Origin: an uncultured Candidatus Hydrogenedens sp.
GTDB lineage: Bacteria > Myxococcota > UBA4151
DNA length: 33,707 nt
NCBI GenBank assembly: GCA_902574205.1
Contig: CACGMS010000013.1
Span: 1-33,707 of the forward strand
Reading direction: 5' to 3'
Within the stretch, counting starts at the first letter, position 1. Every line of letters starts with the position of its first letter. This document shows positions 8,114 to 16,459 of this stretch, one piece after another. The position numbers were made by a program, and so were the translations under genes. Under the pieces are notes generated by a model. The model had not been told where the DNA came from. It saw only the letters and a list, made by a program, of their open reading frames with translations, and made no database searches.

Positions 8114-10489
8114 GTGAATCTAGAACAGCTACAAGCAGCCTTTGCTGCCGACCCAAACAGCAACGCGTACTACCAACTCATCGCTCGTTATGTGGAGCTC
8201 GATCGCTTGGTCGAGGCGCTTGTCGTTGCTAAAAAAGCAGCAGCGGCGCGACCAAACGACGCAACAGCCATTCGAACACTCGGCTGGGTGTTGCTCACTC
8301 AAAACAAAGTAGACCGAGCACTTTCTGAGCTCGGTAGAGCCCTTCAGATCGAACCGGGCGATTATGAAGCTCGCTTTCTTTATGCTCTTGGCCTTGAACG
8401 ACAAGAGCGGTTTCAAGAAGCCGAAGTCCAAATCGATTATGTTTTGGCTGCCTTTCCAAACCACGTCGGCGCCGGTGAAGCGAAGACGCGACTCGGTCAA
8501 CCCAAAGCGGCGACCCAAGAGCGAGAAAAAGTGGTCGAAAAGACCATCATGATGGCGGCTGCAGATATTTTGTCCGCCCGTGATCTCACGGGATCAATCA
8601 AAAAGACGGAGAATGACCCCAAACTCGCAAAACAAGCTCAAGAATTGGTGGATGAAGGCATCAAAGCCAGACGAGAAAAAGAAGCCAAGGCCAATCAAGT
8701 GCAACGCGAAGAAGTTGCCCAAGCACAACGTGCAGCGCGCGAGCAACTTGAAGAGGTGAGCAATCCGAAACCGGCGCCGGCATCATCGCCATCGCAACCG
8801 ATGCCTCCATCGGACCAACCCGACTATCGGCGTCAGGCATTGATCAGCTTGGGTCTTGCGATCATTGTGACTGTTCTACTGGCAGTCCTGTATAGCGTCT
8901 ATTCAACCTGGGCGGCTGGTGAACGAGCCTTACAAGAGCGCTTCAGTCGGGCTGAAAAAGCCTTCGTTAAGCACCAACCGCAACAACTTATGATCTCGCT
9001 TGGTTTGGCCGAAGCCCTTGCCAAAGAGGTTCCTGATCATCATTTAGCCATTGGCCTGGCTGCTCATGCAGCAGCTCGCCTAGCCAATGAACAGTCCTGG
9101 CCTGAAGGTTGGACCCGTGCCAAGGCTTTGCTTGACCAGTTCCCAGGCGACCAAACCTCGGTCCATCATCGAGCGGCTCTGGCGCTTCACAGCGCACACA
9201 CCGGCACCTATCCTGAAGCGATGGCTGCCCTCGATTTTCAAGCGAATGGACGCACACTCGATTTGCCGATTTTCAAAAGCTTACGCGGTCTGGTGATGCA
9301 TCGCCAAGGGCGCAACACCGAAGCCCGTAAATCGCTTCAAGCGAGTGTCGCCGATGGCGCAGACAATCCCGAGTTGAACTGGATCCTCAGTCGATTTGAG
9401 TTTGAAACTGGACATCCAGGTGTGGCTCAAGCCTATGCTGGGCGTTTGCTCTCGGCAGCCGATCAAGCACGTGGCGAAGCGGTGGAAAGGGCTCGAGCCG
9501 AGCAGGCAAAATCCGAGACAAAGCAGGGCGGCAAAGCCGCTACAAAACAACCGATCAAGAACATCGATCCGCTTGCGTTCTCACCAATTGAGCATGGACC
9601 GGCACTCTTACTTCGCGCCGCAAGTTGGCTGGTTCGTAGCGAACCGCTCGCCAAACCAGCGATCGCGGATTTAGAGCGTGTGATTGCGCTCCCCATCTGC
9701 GACGCTGACGGGACGAAAAACTGTGTTTTTGAAGGACAAAAGCAACTGGGTGAAGCTTTGCTTAGCGTGGCACATGACCGCCTGGGTCAAAGCGACCAAG
9801 CGCGTGCTGCGCAAGCACGGTCAGGGCCTGCGTATGAAGAGCACCCATGGGCGCTGTTGGCTCGATCCTATTGGGATGCTGATCGAGGGCAAGCTAAAGA
9901 CGCGCTTGGGCTGATTGATACTGCCGAGAAAGCATTGCCGCATGCTGCCTTACCCGTACTCGCTCGCTTTCATGCACAAAAGCGGATGAAGCCTCCGACC
10001 GCATCACCGGCAGAGCTCGATAATTTAGCGAAGAAATTCCCGAGCTTGAAGGGTCAGGCGATGACCTTGACCTCAGAGATTTTAGCGAAAAAGGGTGACA
10101 AGGACGCAGCGCTGACACGCGTCGACGCCTACCTCAAAGAATTCCCCAACCAAGCGGTTCGAGCTAAGCTGTACAAGGCGCAAGCCTTACGTTGGAGCAA
10201 GAGCTATAAAGAAGCCATTAAGGCATCGAACGAAGCGCTCAATGATGCGATCACTGCAGGCGCGATGAATCTTGGACATGCGGCGCTTATTGAAATCATG
10301 CGGCTCGAGCTCAGGCGCGGTGGCCGCGGTTCAGCGAGGCGTGCGTACAAAGATCTGCTCAAAGACAATCCCAACCATACCGAAGCCCTCTATCTCGCCG
10401 CAGCAATCCTCTCGGATCGTGAAGCGGCAAAACATTTACAAAAAATTGCTCCAGGGAGCCGCTGGGCGATTCTTTTGCGACAAAGATAA
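8114..10489 (+). CDS. Large single-pass TPR protein
   Basis: A 791-aa protein of three parts. Residues 1-120 are TPR-like helices ([40 protein letters not shown]). A charged coiled-coil-like linker rich in Lys, Glu and Gln (about 130-215) and a Pro/Ser stretch follow. A transmembrane helix lies at about 241-263 ([20 protein letters not shown]). The remainder is a long run of further TPR-like helices, probably periplasmic. The gene starts with GTG at 8114, 16 bp after the preceding lipoprotein gene, with no clear ribosome-binding site, so coupling to that operon is plausible. It is a scaffold by inference; no catalytic motif is visible. Similar membrane TPR proteins are frequent in Myxococcota. 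Confidence 0.83.
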   Translation: MNLEQLQAAFAADPNSNAYYQLIARYVELDRLVEALVVAKKAAAARPNDATAIRTLGWVLLTQNKVDRALSELGRALQIEPGDYEARFLYALGLERQERFQEAEVQIDYVLAAFPNHVGAGEAKTRLGQPKAATQEREKVVEKTIMMAAADILSARDLTGSIKKTENDPKLAKQAQELVDEGIKARREKEAKANQVQREEVAQAQRAAREQLEEVSNPKPAPASSPSQPMPPSDQPDYRRQALISLGLAIIVTVLLAVLYSVYSTWAAGERALQERFSRAEKAFVKHQPQQLMISLGLAEALAKEVPDHHLAIGLAAHAAARLANEQSWPEGWTRAKALLDQFPGDQTSVHHRAALALHSAHTGTYPEAMAALDFQANGRTLDLPIFKSLRGLVMHRQGRNTEARKSLQASVADGADNPELNWILSRFEFETGHPGVAQAYAGRLLSAADQARGEAVERARAEQAKSETKQGGKAATKQPIKNIDPLAFSPIEHGPALLLRAASWLVRSEPLAKPAIADLERVIALPICDADGTKNCVFEGQKQLGEALLSVAHDRLGQSDQARAAQARSGPAYEEHPWALLARSYWDADRGQAKDALGLIDTAEKALPHAALPVLARFHAQKRMKPPTASPAELDNLAKKFPSLKGQAMTLTSEILAKKGDKDAALTRVDAYLKEFPNQAVRAKLYKAQALRWSKSYKEAIKASNEALNDAITAGAMNLGHAALIEIMRLELRRGGRGSARRAYKDLLKDNPNHTEALYLAAAILSDREAAKHLQKIAPGSRWAILLRQR

Positions 10490-10505
10490 GCCCAAAAGAT
10501 TGATG

Positions 10506-10522
10506 CGGACCCTACGGGTCCG
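10506..10522. repeat. Perfect inverted repeat after the TPR gene
   Basis: CGGACCC and GGGTCCG flank a TAC spacer, giving a 7-bp GC-rich hairpin 17 bases after the TPR gene stop. No T-run follows, so it is not a standard intrinsic terminator. It may slow transcription or protect the 3' end of the message, or be chance. Confidence 0.4.
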
Positions 10523-10606
10523 ACAAACGTGTCACACCCCCTCTTCATACTCGAGTTGCGCCAAGGTTGATAAAGACCTTGATCAACGCACCGTTGAAAA
10601 TCACTG

Positions 10607-10636
10607 TTGCACTACTGAACACTTATACAGTAGTAT
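10607..10636 (+). promoter_or_regulatory. Candidate recA promoter
   Basis: TTGCAC (10607-10612) and TAGTAT (10631-10636) are separated by 18 bp and lie just upstream of the recA ribosome-binding site. Each hexamer is a partial match to the sigma-70 consensus, so the call is weak on its own. It gains support because the palindromic operator at 10613-10632 fills the spacer exactly, which would let a repressor block polymerase. Confidence 0.45.
10613..10632. promoter_or_regulatory. LexA-type SOS operator of recA
   Basis: The 20-base palindrome TACTGAACACTTATACAGTA has the CTG-N10-CAG core of the E. coli LexA box, with TACTG and CAGTA as perfect inverted arms. It also fits most positions of the Myxococcus LexA box as I recall it (CTR...GTTCAG). 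It lies 27 bp before the recA ATG and overlaps the candidate promoter spacer, where a repressor is expected to bind. LexA would repress recA until DNA damage. Confidence 0.75.
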
Positions 10637-10658
10637 CGAATTACAAAGGAGATGCCCA

Positions 10659-11702
10659 ATGGCTCGCAACCCCAAAGACAACGCCCTCAAACTCGCTATG
10701 ACTTCGATTGAACGCCAATTCGGAAAAGGTGCGATCATGCGCCTGGGTGACGAACAAGCACCCATCGATGTGCAAACCATCAGCACCGGCTGCATCGGAA
10801 TCGATGAAGCCTTAGGTATGGGTGGCCTCCCCAAAGGACGTATTACCGAGATCTACGGACCTGAGAGCTCGGGCAAAACTACCTTGGCGCTTCATGTGCT
10901 TGCCAACTGTCAGCGCAGTGGTGGTGTTGCCGCATTTGTCGATGCTGAGCACGCGCTAGATATCGCCTATGCGCGCAAACTCGGTCTCGATGTCGACAAC
11001 CTCCTCGTCGCTCAACCCGACACCGGCGAACAAGCACTCGAAATCGTCGATATGCTCGTTCGCTCCGGCGCCGTGGATTGTATCGTTGTCGATTCAGTTG
11101 CCGCGCTGGTACCCAAAGCCGAGATCGAAGGTGATATGGGTGATAGTCATGTCGGTCTGCACGCACGCCTCATGAGTCAAGCGCTACGCAAACTCACAGG
11201 TACCGTCTCCAAATCGAACTGTTCACTGATTTTCATCAATCAGATCCGCATGAAGATCGGCGTCATGTTTGGAAGCCCAGAGGTCACTACAGGTGGTAAT
11301 GCGCTCAAGTTCTACTCCTCAGTACGCATCGATATTCGCCGTATCCAATCCCTCAAACATGCGGACGTTGTCATCGGCAGTCGTACGCGAATCAAAGTGG
11401 TCAAAAACAAGCTCGCAGCACCCTTTCGCCAAGCCGAATTCGATATCATGTACGATGGTACCGGCATCTCAGCAGCAGGCAATCTTATCGACCACGGTAT
11501 TCGCTTTGGCTTAGTCGAGAAGTCAGGCTCATGGTTTAGTCTCTCAAGCGGTGATCGCCTAGGTCAAGGTCGTGAAGCGGCTCGAGCGACCATCAACCAA
11601 AACCCGGAAATGGCAGCTCGCTTGGACCAAGAAATTCGGGTCGCTATGGGCTTACTGCCGGCAGCTAACCCAGCCGAGCAACAGCCCGAAGCAAACGCCT
11701 AA
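10659..11702 (+). CDS. recA: Recombinase RecA
   Basis: A 347-aa RecA, the ATP-dependent strand-exchange protein of homologous recombination and the co-protease that triggers LexA cleavage. It starts [18 protein letters not shown], then [12 protein letters not shown], Walker [17 protein letters not shown], Walker [13 protein letters not shown], the loop region [19 protein letters not shown] and [14 protein letters not shown] followed by [12 protein letters not shown]. The ATG at 10659 has AAGGAG seven bases upstream and gives the standard N-terminus. The open frame extends much further upstream (to 10272), but that part overlaps the TPR gene and is not real. Full length, with a short Gln/Glu/Ala tail. 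Regulated by the operator at 10613-10632 and ended by the terminator at 11725. Confidence 0.98.
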   Translation: MARNPKDNALKLAMTSIERQFGKGAIMRLGDEQAPIDVQTISTGCIGIDEALGMGGLPKGRITEIYGPESSGKTTLALHVLANCQRSGGVAAFVDAEHALDIAYARKLGLDVDNLLVAQPDTGEQALEIVDMLVRSGAVDCIVVDSVAALVPKAEIEGDMGDSHVGLHARLMSQALRKLTGTVSKSNCSLIFINQIRMKIGVMFGSPEVTTGGNALKFYSSVRIDIRRIQSLKHADVVIGSRTRIKVVKNKLAAPFRQAEFDIMYDGTGISAAGNLIDHGIRFGLVEKSGSWFSLSSGDRLGQGREAARATINQNPEMAARLDQEIRVAMGLLPAANPAEQQPEANA

Positions 11703-11724
11703 AAGGCTCGTAACGCACTAATAT

Positions 11725-11759
11725 GAAGGGGAGCACCACCGCTCCCCTTCTAATTTTTT
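11725..11759 (+). terminator. Intrinsic terminator of recA
   Basis: A 10-bp perfect stem (GAAGGGGAGC with GCTCCCCTTC) around the loop ACCACC is followed by TAA and six T. It stands 22 bases after the recA stop. The T-run ends inside the stop codon of the convergent S41 protease gene, so it acts mainly for recA. Read from the other strand the stem lacks a T-run. Confidence 0.9.
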
Positions 11760-14628
11760 ACTTCGGTTCCCAACCTTCACGGCGAAGAACCCAAAAGCTC
11801 TTTGTAGAGCCATACCGAACGCCCTCGCGTGCATGAACGGTGATCAGATTCTGACCAGGCTCTAAATCAATCGCTCGCTTGATCAACACAGAAGATTCGC
11901 CCCCAGAGGCAAAGAGCACCTTTTTACGCCCTCGATACACCACCACATTATGCAGCGGATGATCGTCTTGTGCTTGAGCATTCAGCATCAACTGCGTCCC
12001 CTTTGGAACATCCGTTCTAAGCCCATCGGTGAGCGAAATAGTTGGTGGAACTCTCGCAAAGGCTAAGCGGGGCGACTTCCCTTCACCGGGCTTAACCGTG
12101 TCGCTCGATACATAGGCAATGCCCTGCCGCGGCAACCGCACACGATAATAGGACCCAACTTGATCGACGCACGCTAAACTTTCACCGACTTGAAGCTCGC
12201 CTAAACCAAACGACTGCTTGAGCGCATGGCGTACAATTTCCGTCTTCGCTCGCGCAATCACCTTCTCACCTGCACATGGTTTCGCTTTAGCGATGGCATC
12301 GCTCACCGGCAAAATTAGTCGTTCAGTATACCAAAGGCCATGCTTACGCACACCCAAATTAACCGTAAGTTCGATCGGTTTATCGCTCTTTCGAACCTCA
12401 ACCGAAAGCGATGTATTCCACGTTGCGCCAGGTGAAAGCTTCTCTTGTTCTGCTCGTGCTTTGACCATCTTAACTCGTCGAGCACTCTTGGTGCGCACGC
12501 TGAGGTGAATATCTTCGGCCTCTGCATCGAGCGCACCAATTGCGAAATTAAGACTCATCGTTTCACCAGCGGTCGCCAATCCATCGTTTCCATCATCAAC
12601 GGTCAGCGTGTAGGCTAAGCGCGGTCGTTTTGCGGCAGCAATAACCAAGGTCTTACTCTTTGGTATGCTAATCTCTCCTCCTTGAGCATCTGCCTCAAAT
12701 CGTACCCACTCACTGCGGTCATGGATGCTCATCGGCAGCTCGAACTTGAGCACGCGTCGGGCTTCTTCGCCTGGAGCAAGTCGCCCAAAGACCCATTCAC
12801 GGTGATCAAACAAATCGAGATTCGCTTTGCTGCGGACCACCACTCGGTGCATCGGAGTGATTGAATTGTTTTTGACGACCACAGCGAGTTCGTGAGTTGA
12901 ACCGGCTACAAATCGACTCGGCCAATCGACACTAACGATCGCTTTACCGGACTTTTCCTGTGCATCGCCGTCAGTCCAATCAATGCCCTCCGCTTTAAGC
13001 GCTTTGACCAACCTCAAATCCTCGGCTGCCTTAATTTCATCGAGCGCCTTACCCGCTCCTTGATAAAAGTTGTCGGCATGAGGATGCCCGGCTTGCAGCA
13101 AAAGCTTCTTCGCCATCCGCACATGTAAGTCGGCTTCAAACTCGCCACTATTTTCACGCCGAGTTTGCTCATCGCGATCAAGCATATCGTCGGTATCCAA
13201 AATATGGAGCGTGCGCCGAGTCTGTTGCTGCCGCGTCTTGGCGTTGCTGAGCGCATGATCAAGATCGCTCTCTTTGGTCGCCTTACGGGGCGTCAAAAAG
13301 ACTTCACCTTCATCAATAAAGACCGACTCAAGCGCTATATCCGGAACGATACCGGTACCTTGAATGCTAATGTCTCCAGGCGTCAAATACTGAGCAATGG
13401 TCAGCTTCAACGCAGAGCCATCTGTCTTTGAACGGCGCGGGCGATAAGGAATGATCGTCTGAACAGAGCCTTTACCGAAACTCTGATTACCCAAAAGCAA
13501 ACCACGCCGATGATTACGCACTGCCCCAGCTACAATCTCTGAAGCCGATGCCGAACCTCCCGAGATCAGGATTAATAGCGGGAGGTCAGTTAGAGAGCCC
13601 GAGGCATGAGCATAACGACTCTCGCGTAGCTGACCCGACAATCCAACCGTCGTCACGATCACTCCCTTATCAAGAAATAGATCTGAAATCGCGACCGCTT
13701 GCTCCAACAAGCCTCCGGGATTGTCGCGCAGGTCTAAAACTAAACCTTTTTTGGCGCCAGCCTGTCGCAACTCAGCGAGCGCTGTCACCGTGTCATCCGT
13801 GGTTGTTTCGCGAAAAGACTTGATCCGGAGATAACCGATTCCATCACCTAGGTTGTGAGATGTGACACTACGTACCTTAATAATTTCGCGGGTCAGTGTC
13901 TTCTCAAGAGCGCCCTTCGTACCTTTACGCCTTAGGTGAACAGTGACATCGGTACCGGGCTCGCCGCGCAAACGACTGACCGCCTCTTCAAGCGTCATGT
14001 TCTCAGTCGTTTCGTCGTTGATTTGGATGATCTGATCTCGCGCCTTGACTCCGGAACGGCTCGCCGGAGTTCCAGGAATTGGAGAGATTACAGTTAACCA
14101 GCCATCACGCTGAGAAATGACGATACCCAAACCACCAAACGCACCTTGTGTGGACATGCGCATCTCTTCATGAGCTTGGGCACTAAACATCACCGAATGG
14201 GGGTCAAGAGTGCGCAACATTCCATTGACGACGGCAAGCTCGACTTCTCCGGCATCCACTCCGCTTGGCAAATTTCGCGCAACAAACGCGAGCCCCTGCC
14301 GCAGCACCATATACATTTCCCAAATCGACTCCACTCGAGTCGTATCACCAGTCCACGACTTGTCATTCATTCGCAGGGTCAAGGTCTTGGGTAGACCGCG
14401 TTCATCAACGAGCAAATCCGGAATTATATTTTCGACACTTCGCAGCCCTTCTTTGAGCATTTTTTTCGGCTCAAAGCGCTTGGGATCCACGTACGCTTTG
14501 GTGAGTTCGAGCACACTCCAACTCAACTGTTCTAACCGCAACAAGCGGTCTCGTCCGTCGACCGTATTGGTCTGCATCGCGCTGAACACAAACGGCAAGA
14601 CAATCGTAAGCATCAATTTAGCAAACAA
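11758..14628 (-). CDS. S41 carboxy-terminal processing protease with long C-terminal extension
   Basis: A 956-aa CtpA/Prc-family serine protease, exported by an N-terminal signal (MFAKLMLTIVLPFVFSAMQT). An N-terminal helical region leads to a PDZ domain (about 157-250, with GGLGIVISQRDGWLTV and GVKARDQIIQIN). The S41 core holds the Ser-Lys dyad: Ser359 in ISGGSASASEI and Lys386 in NQSFGKGSVQ. Usual CtpA proteins are about 400-550 aa; here about 450 more residues follow, with strand-rich NEW3/CARDB-like segments (ELAVVVKNNS, LNFAIGALDAEAEDIHLSV) and an SH3-like region (about 800-865). The start is TTG at 14628, because GAGGA lies seven bases upstream; the next ATG (14613) is too far from it. 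It is the last gene of the BMC-P/aldolase cluster, 12 bp after the unknown gene. Confidence 0.9.
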   Translation of the reverse strand: MFAKLMLTIVLPFVFSAMQTNTVDGRDRLLRLEQLSWSVLELTKAYVDPKRFEPKKMLKEGLRSVENIIPDLLVDERGLPKTLTLRMNDKSWTGDTTRVESIWEMYMVLRQGLAFVARNLPSGVDAGEVELAVVNGMLRTLDPHSVMFSAQAHEEMRMSTQGAFGGLGIVISQRDGWLTVISPIPGTPASRSGVKARDQIIQINDETTENMTLEEAVSRLRGEPGTDVTVHLRRKGTKGALEKTLTREIIKVRSVTSHNLGDGIGYLRIKSFRETTTDDTVTALAELRQAGAKKGLVLDLRDNPGGLLEQAVAISDLFLDKGVIVTTVGLSGQLRESRYAHASGSLTDLPLLILISGGSASASEIVAGAVRNHRRGLLLGNQSFGKGSVQTIIPYRPRRSKTDGSALKLTIAQYLTPGDISIQGTGIVPDIALESVFIDEGEVFLTPRKATKESDLDHALSNAKTRQQQTRRTLHILDTDDMLDRDEQTRRENSGEFEADLHVRMAKKLLLQAGHPHADNFYQGAGKALDEIKAAEDLRLVKALKAEGIDWTDGDAQEKSGKAIVSVDWPSRFVAGSTHELAVVVKNNSITPMHRVVVRSKANLDLFDHREWVFGRLAPGEEARRVLKFELPMSIHDRSEWVRFEADAQGGEISIPKSKTLVIAAAKRPRLAYTLTVDDGNDGLATAGETMSLNFAIGALDAEAEDIHLSVRTKSARRVKMVKARAEQEKLSPGATWNTSLSVEVRKSDKPIELTVNLGVRKHGLWYTERLILPVSDAIAKAKPCAGEKVIARAKTEIVRHALKQSFGLGELQVGESLACVDQVGSYYRVRLPRQGIAYVSSDTVKPGEGKSPRLAFARVPPTISLTDGLRTDVPKGTQLMLNAQAQDDHPLHNVVVYRGRKKVLFASGGESSVLIKRAIDLEPGQNLITVHAREGVRYGSTKSFWVLRREGWEPK

Positions 14629-14640
14629 GACTTATTCCTC

Positions 14641-15246
14641 TTATCCAGCAGCAACATCAAGTTGAGCCAATATTGTCGACCATACCGTACCGTCGACCAC
14701 CGAATCCATTTCCGAATTATTCAGAACATCCACCCATTGACAAACATGCTGGAGTGATTGTTCCGAAATCTTAACCTTTGCTCCCGCAACCGCTTTTTTG
14801 CCTTGACCATCGATCCAAGCGCCAACGTCATCAACCAATACGTCTTCAGGGGAATTATTTATCCCTTTGAGACGACTCCATAATGCTTGGACGACACCAT
14901 CGCTCTTGGGGGGGCGAACCGCCTCGACAACGACGCCTAAATCACCTGCCGAACTCTGATCTCCGATGACCAAACCCAACGCTATGGAATTGCGAGCAAG
15001 AGCACCATACCTGAAGCGATCATAGGCTTGGTCAGTAACTAACAAAGCGAACCAATCCGCGAGCGTCATCTCTTGTACTCGTCGATTCCACGCCGGGCTT
15101 TGGGAGCTGATCATCGGCACCAAAACAGTACCTAACGCAACCACACCCAAGCTACGACCGAAGCACTCAGCGCTGTATCCTTGCTCTGCACAACAACGCT
15201 GAACCTCTTGCAACAGAGCAAAACGACTGTTCACATTGGCTGTCAT
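14641..15246 (-). CDS. Unknown 201-aa protein of the BMC-P/aldolase cluster
   Basis: I do not recognise this 201-aa protein. It has no signal peptide, transmembrane helix or obvious catalytic motif, and looks like a soluble alpha/beta protein. Notable segments are FGRSLGVVALGTVLVPMISS, RFRYGALARNSIALGLVIGD, DLGVVVEAVRPPKSDG and a C-terminal helical stretch ending WSTILAQLDVAAG. The start at ATG 15246 has GAGG seven bases upstream. It lies 43 bp after the aldolase and 12 bp before the S41 protease, so it is probably co-transcribed with both. It could be a cargo or assembly factor of the microcompartment-type locus, but that rests on position alone. Confidence 0.78.
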   Translation of the reverse strand: MTANVNSRFALLQEVQRCCAEQGYSAECFGRSLGVVALGTVLVPMISSQSPAWNRRVQEMTLADWFALLVTDQAYDRFRYGALARNSIALGLVIGDQSSAGDLGVVVEAVRPPKSDGVVQALWSRLKGINNSPEDVLVDDVGAWIDGQGKKAVAGAKVKISEQSLQHVCQWVDVLNNSEMDSVVDGTVWSTILAQLDVAAG

Positions 15247-15289
15247 TCCATACCCTCGCCGTCCGGTCCTATCTGATCACCATGACCGC

Positions 15290-15940
15290 TCAACGTTGCA
15301 AATCTGGCGCGGCTAAGCCTGCTTTGATGTGTTTTTCGGTCATGGTTCGTACAACTCCTGAATCCAGTGTTCGAACGCCGCCAAAAGCCTGGGCAAGAGT
15401 CACGATTTTGGCAAGATGCTCCACCAGTTCCATCCGACAGATTGCCATGGTTAAATCGCTGCCCCAAGACAGGACTCCATGCTGACCCAAAAGGGCTGAG
15501 TTGTTCATTCGAGCTGCCTCGCCGACTGCATCGGTCAATTGATCATCGCCTGGCACAGCAAACGGCACCCAGCCAATTGCGGGTCCTAGGCTGACAATCG
15601 CTTCAGCCATAAAACACGGATCGAGCCGTCGATCAGCGCAAGCCATCGCCGAGGCATACGGCGGATGAGCGTGAACAACAGCCATTGCATCCGACCGTGC
15701 GTTAAACACCGCTCGATGCAACTGCCACTCGCTAAACACTCGATGACGTCCTTGCTGAACTGCGCCGGAGTCATCCACAACCAAAACATCAACCGCACGA
15801 ACATCGGCTTTGCGAAAAGCTGTAGGCGTGACCAGATAACCATGGCCTGGGCGGCGCACAGAAAGATTACCATCGTGATTGGCCACCCAACCTCTTTGCG
15901 CAAGTTCATGACACGCCTCAATCAACGCAGTTGCAGTCAC
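15290..15940 (-). CDS. Class II aldolase (FucA/AraD-like)
   Basis: A 216-aa class II aldolase of the fuculose-phosphate/rhamnulose-phosphate aldolase and ribulose-phosphate 4-epimerase superfamily. These zinc enzymes split sugar phosphates into dihydroxyacetone phosphate and an aldehyde. The full zinc set is visible: Glu71 (FSEWQLH), His90 and His92 (VVHAHPP), His154 (LGQHG). The phosphate-binding GNLSVR and TPTAF motifs are also present. Numbering almost matches E. coli FucA. The start is GTG at 15940, directly after the BMC-P stop (TGAGTG), with GGAG six bases upstream. In PVM-type microcompartments this family is the core enzyme of fucose and rhamnose breakdown, so its coupling to two shell pentamers is meaningful. 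The precise sugar cannot be told. Confidence 0.9.
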   Translation of the reverse strand: MTATALIEACHELAQRGWVANHDGNLSVRRPGHGYLVTPTAFRKADVRAVDVLVVDDSGAVQQGRHRVFSEWQLHRAVFNARSDAMAVVHAHPPYASAMACADRRLDPCFMAEAIVSLGPAIGWVPFAVPGDDQLTDAVGEAARMNNSALLGQHGVLSWGSDLTMAICRMELVEHLAKIVTLAQAFGGVRTLDSGVVRTMTEKHIKAGLAAPDLQR

Positions 15941-16189
15941 TCAGCTCTCCATCACCTCATCAACGACACCCACAATCAACGAACGTACGGGCGGCTCACC
16001 ACCCAGAATTTGGCGCACACCATTTCCCTCACGGAGAATCAGAACCTGTTCGCCAACGCCAACGCCAACGGTATCCACAGCGATCACATCTTCGCCTGCG
16101 TCGCTACGAACCATCAACAAGCGGTAGCCGTCGTACCCAGGGTGATGTTGATCGGCGACCACTGAACCCAAAACTTTAGCAAGAAGCAT
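15941..16189 (-). CDS. BMC shell pentamer, EutN/CcmL family (second copy)
   Basis: An 82-aa BMC-P protein, the family that forms pentamers and caps the vertices of bacterial microcompartments. It begins MLLAKVLGSVVADQHHPGYD, then YRLLMVRSD, AVDTVGVGVGEQVLILREG and ends SLIVGVVDEVMES. The AVD-x-VG-x-GVGE-x-VLI core is textbook EutN/CcmL. The start is ATG at 16189, preceded by GGGGGG, and lies within the last 14 bases of the upstream BMC-P gene. The longer open frame (to 16450) overlaps the first BMC-P gene and is not used. No BMC-H or BMC-T shell gene occurs in this window. Confidence 0.9.
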   Translation of the reverse strand: MLLAKVLGSVVADQHHPGYDGYRLLMVRSDAGEDVIAVDTVGVGVGEQVLILREGNGVRQILGGEPPVRSLIVGVVDEVMES

Positions 16190-16457
16190 GATCCCCCCAG
16201 TCCACGTCATCAACCAACCCAACAATAGCCAGATCGACCGGGACAAAAGTCGGATTGCAGGCGAGAGCGGCTTCGCGACTACCCACCAAGACGACGCGCT
16301 GACCCGGTGCCGCTGAACAGGTATCGACCGCTGCTTCTGGAACCCCATCAGGCTCACCGTCGTGGTTCTCTTTTTGAACCAACAACAGGCGATAACCGAC
16401 CAGGTTATCAACCTTACGTGTAGCCACAACTTTACCCACGACGGTGCCAAACTGCAT
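16176..16457 (-). CDS. BMC shell pentamer, EutN/CcmL family (first copy)
   Basis: A 93-aa BMC-P protein starting MQFGTVVGKVVATRKVDNL, a standard EutN/CcmL beginning, followed by YRLLLVQKENHDGEPDGVPE, AAVDTCSAAPGQRVVLVGSR and VPVDLAIVGLVDDVD. The usual AVD-x-VGAGVGE motif is diverged to AVDTCSAAPGQ, so the two copies are not equivalent and could form different vertices. The ATG at 16457 has AGAGG five bases upstream and lies 2 bp after the AgmX-like gene stop. The frame open to 16556 overlaps that gene and is rejected as an N-terminal extension. Two extra cysteines and a loop insert are the main differences from the second copy. Confidence 0.88.
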   Translation of the reverse strand: MQFGTVVGKVVATRKVDNLVGYRLLLVQKENHDGEPDGVPEAAVDTCSAAPGQRVVLVGSREAALACNPTFVPVDLAIVGLVDDVDWGDHASC

Positions 16458-16459
16458 AA

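Noticed and set aside
7638-8156. 172-aa minus-strand ORF
   Set aside because: Ser/Arg-rich translation typical of an antisense shadow over the second lipoprotein; no ribosome-binding site or domain.
10506-10522. Intrinsic terminator of the TPR gene
   Set aside because: The hairpin is good but no T-run follows; kept only as an inverted repeat.
10272-10658. N-terminal extension of recA
   Set aside because: The frame is open, but it overlaps the TPR gene and the LexA-type promoter; the ATG at 10659 has AAGGAG and gives the standard RecA N-terminus.
15243-15467. 74-aa minus-strand ORF between aldolase and the unknown gene
   Set aside because: It lies in another frame inside the aldolase gene and has no recognisable content.
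16190-16450. Long N-terminal extension of the second BMC-P protein
   Set aside because: It lies in another frame over the first BMC-P gene; the EutN-like start MLLAKVLG at 16189 has its own GGGGGG site.
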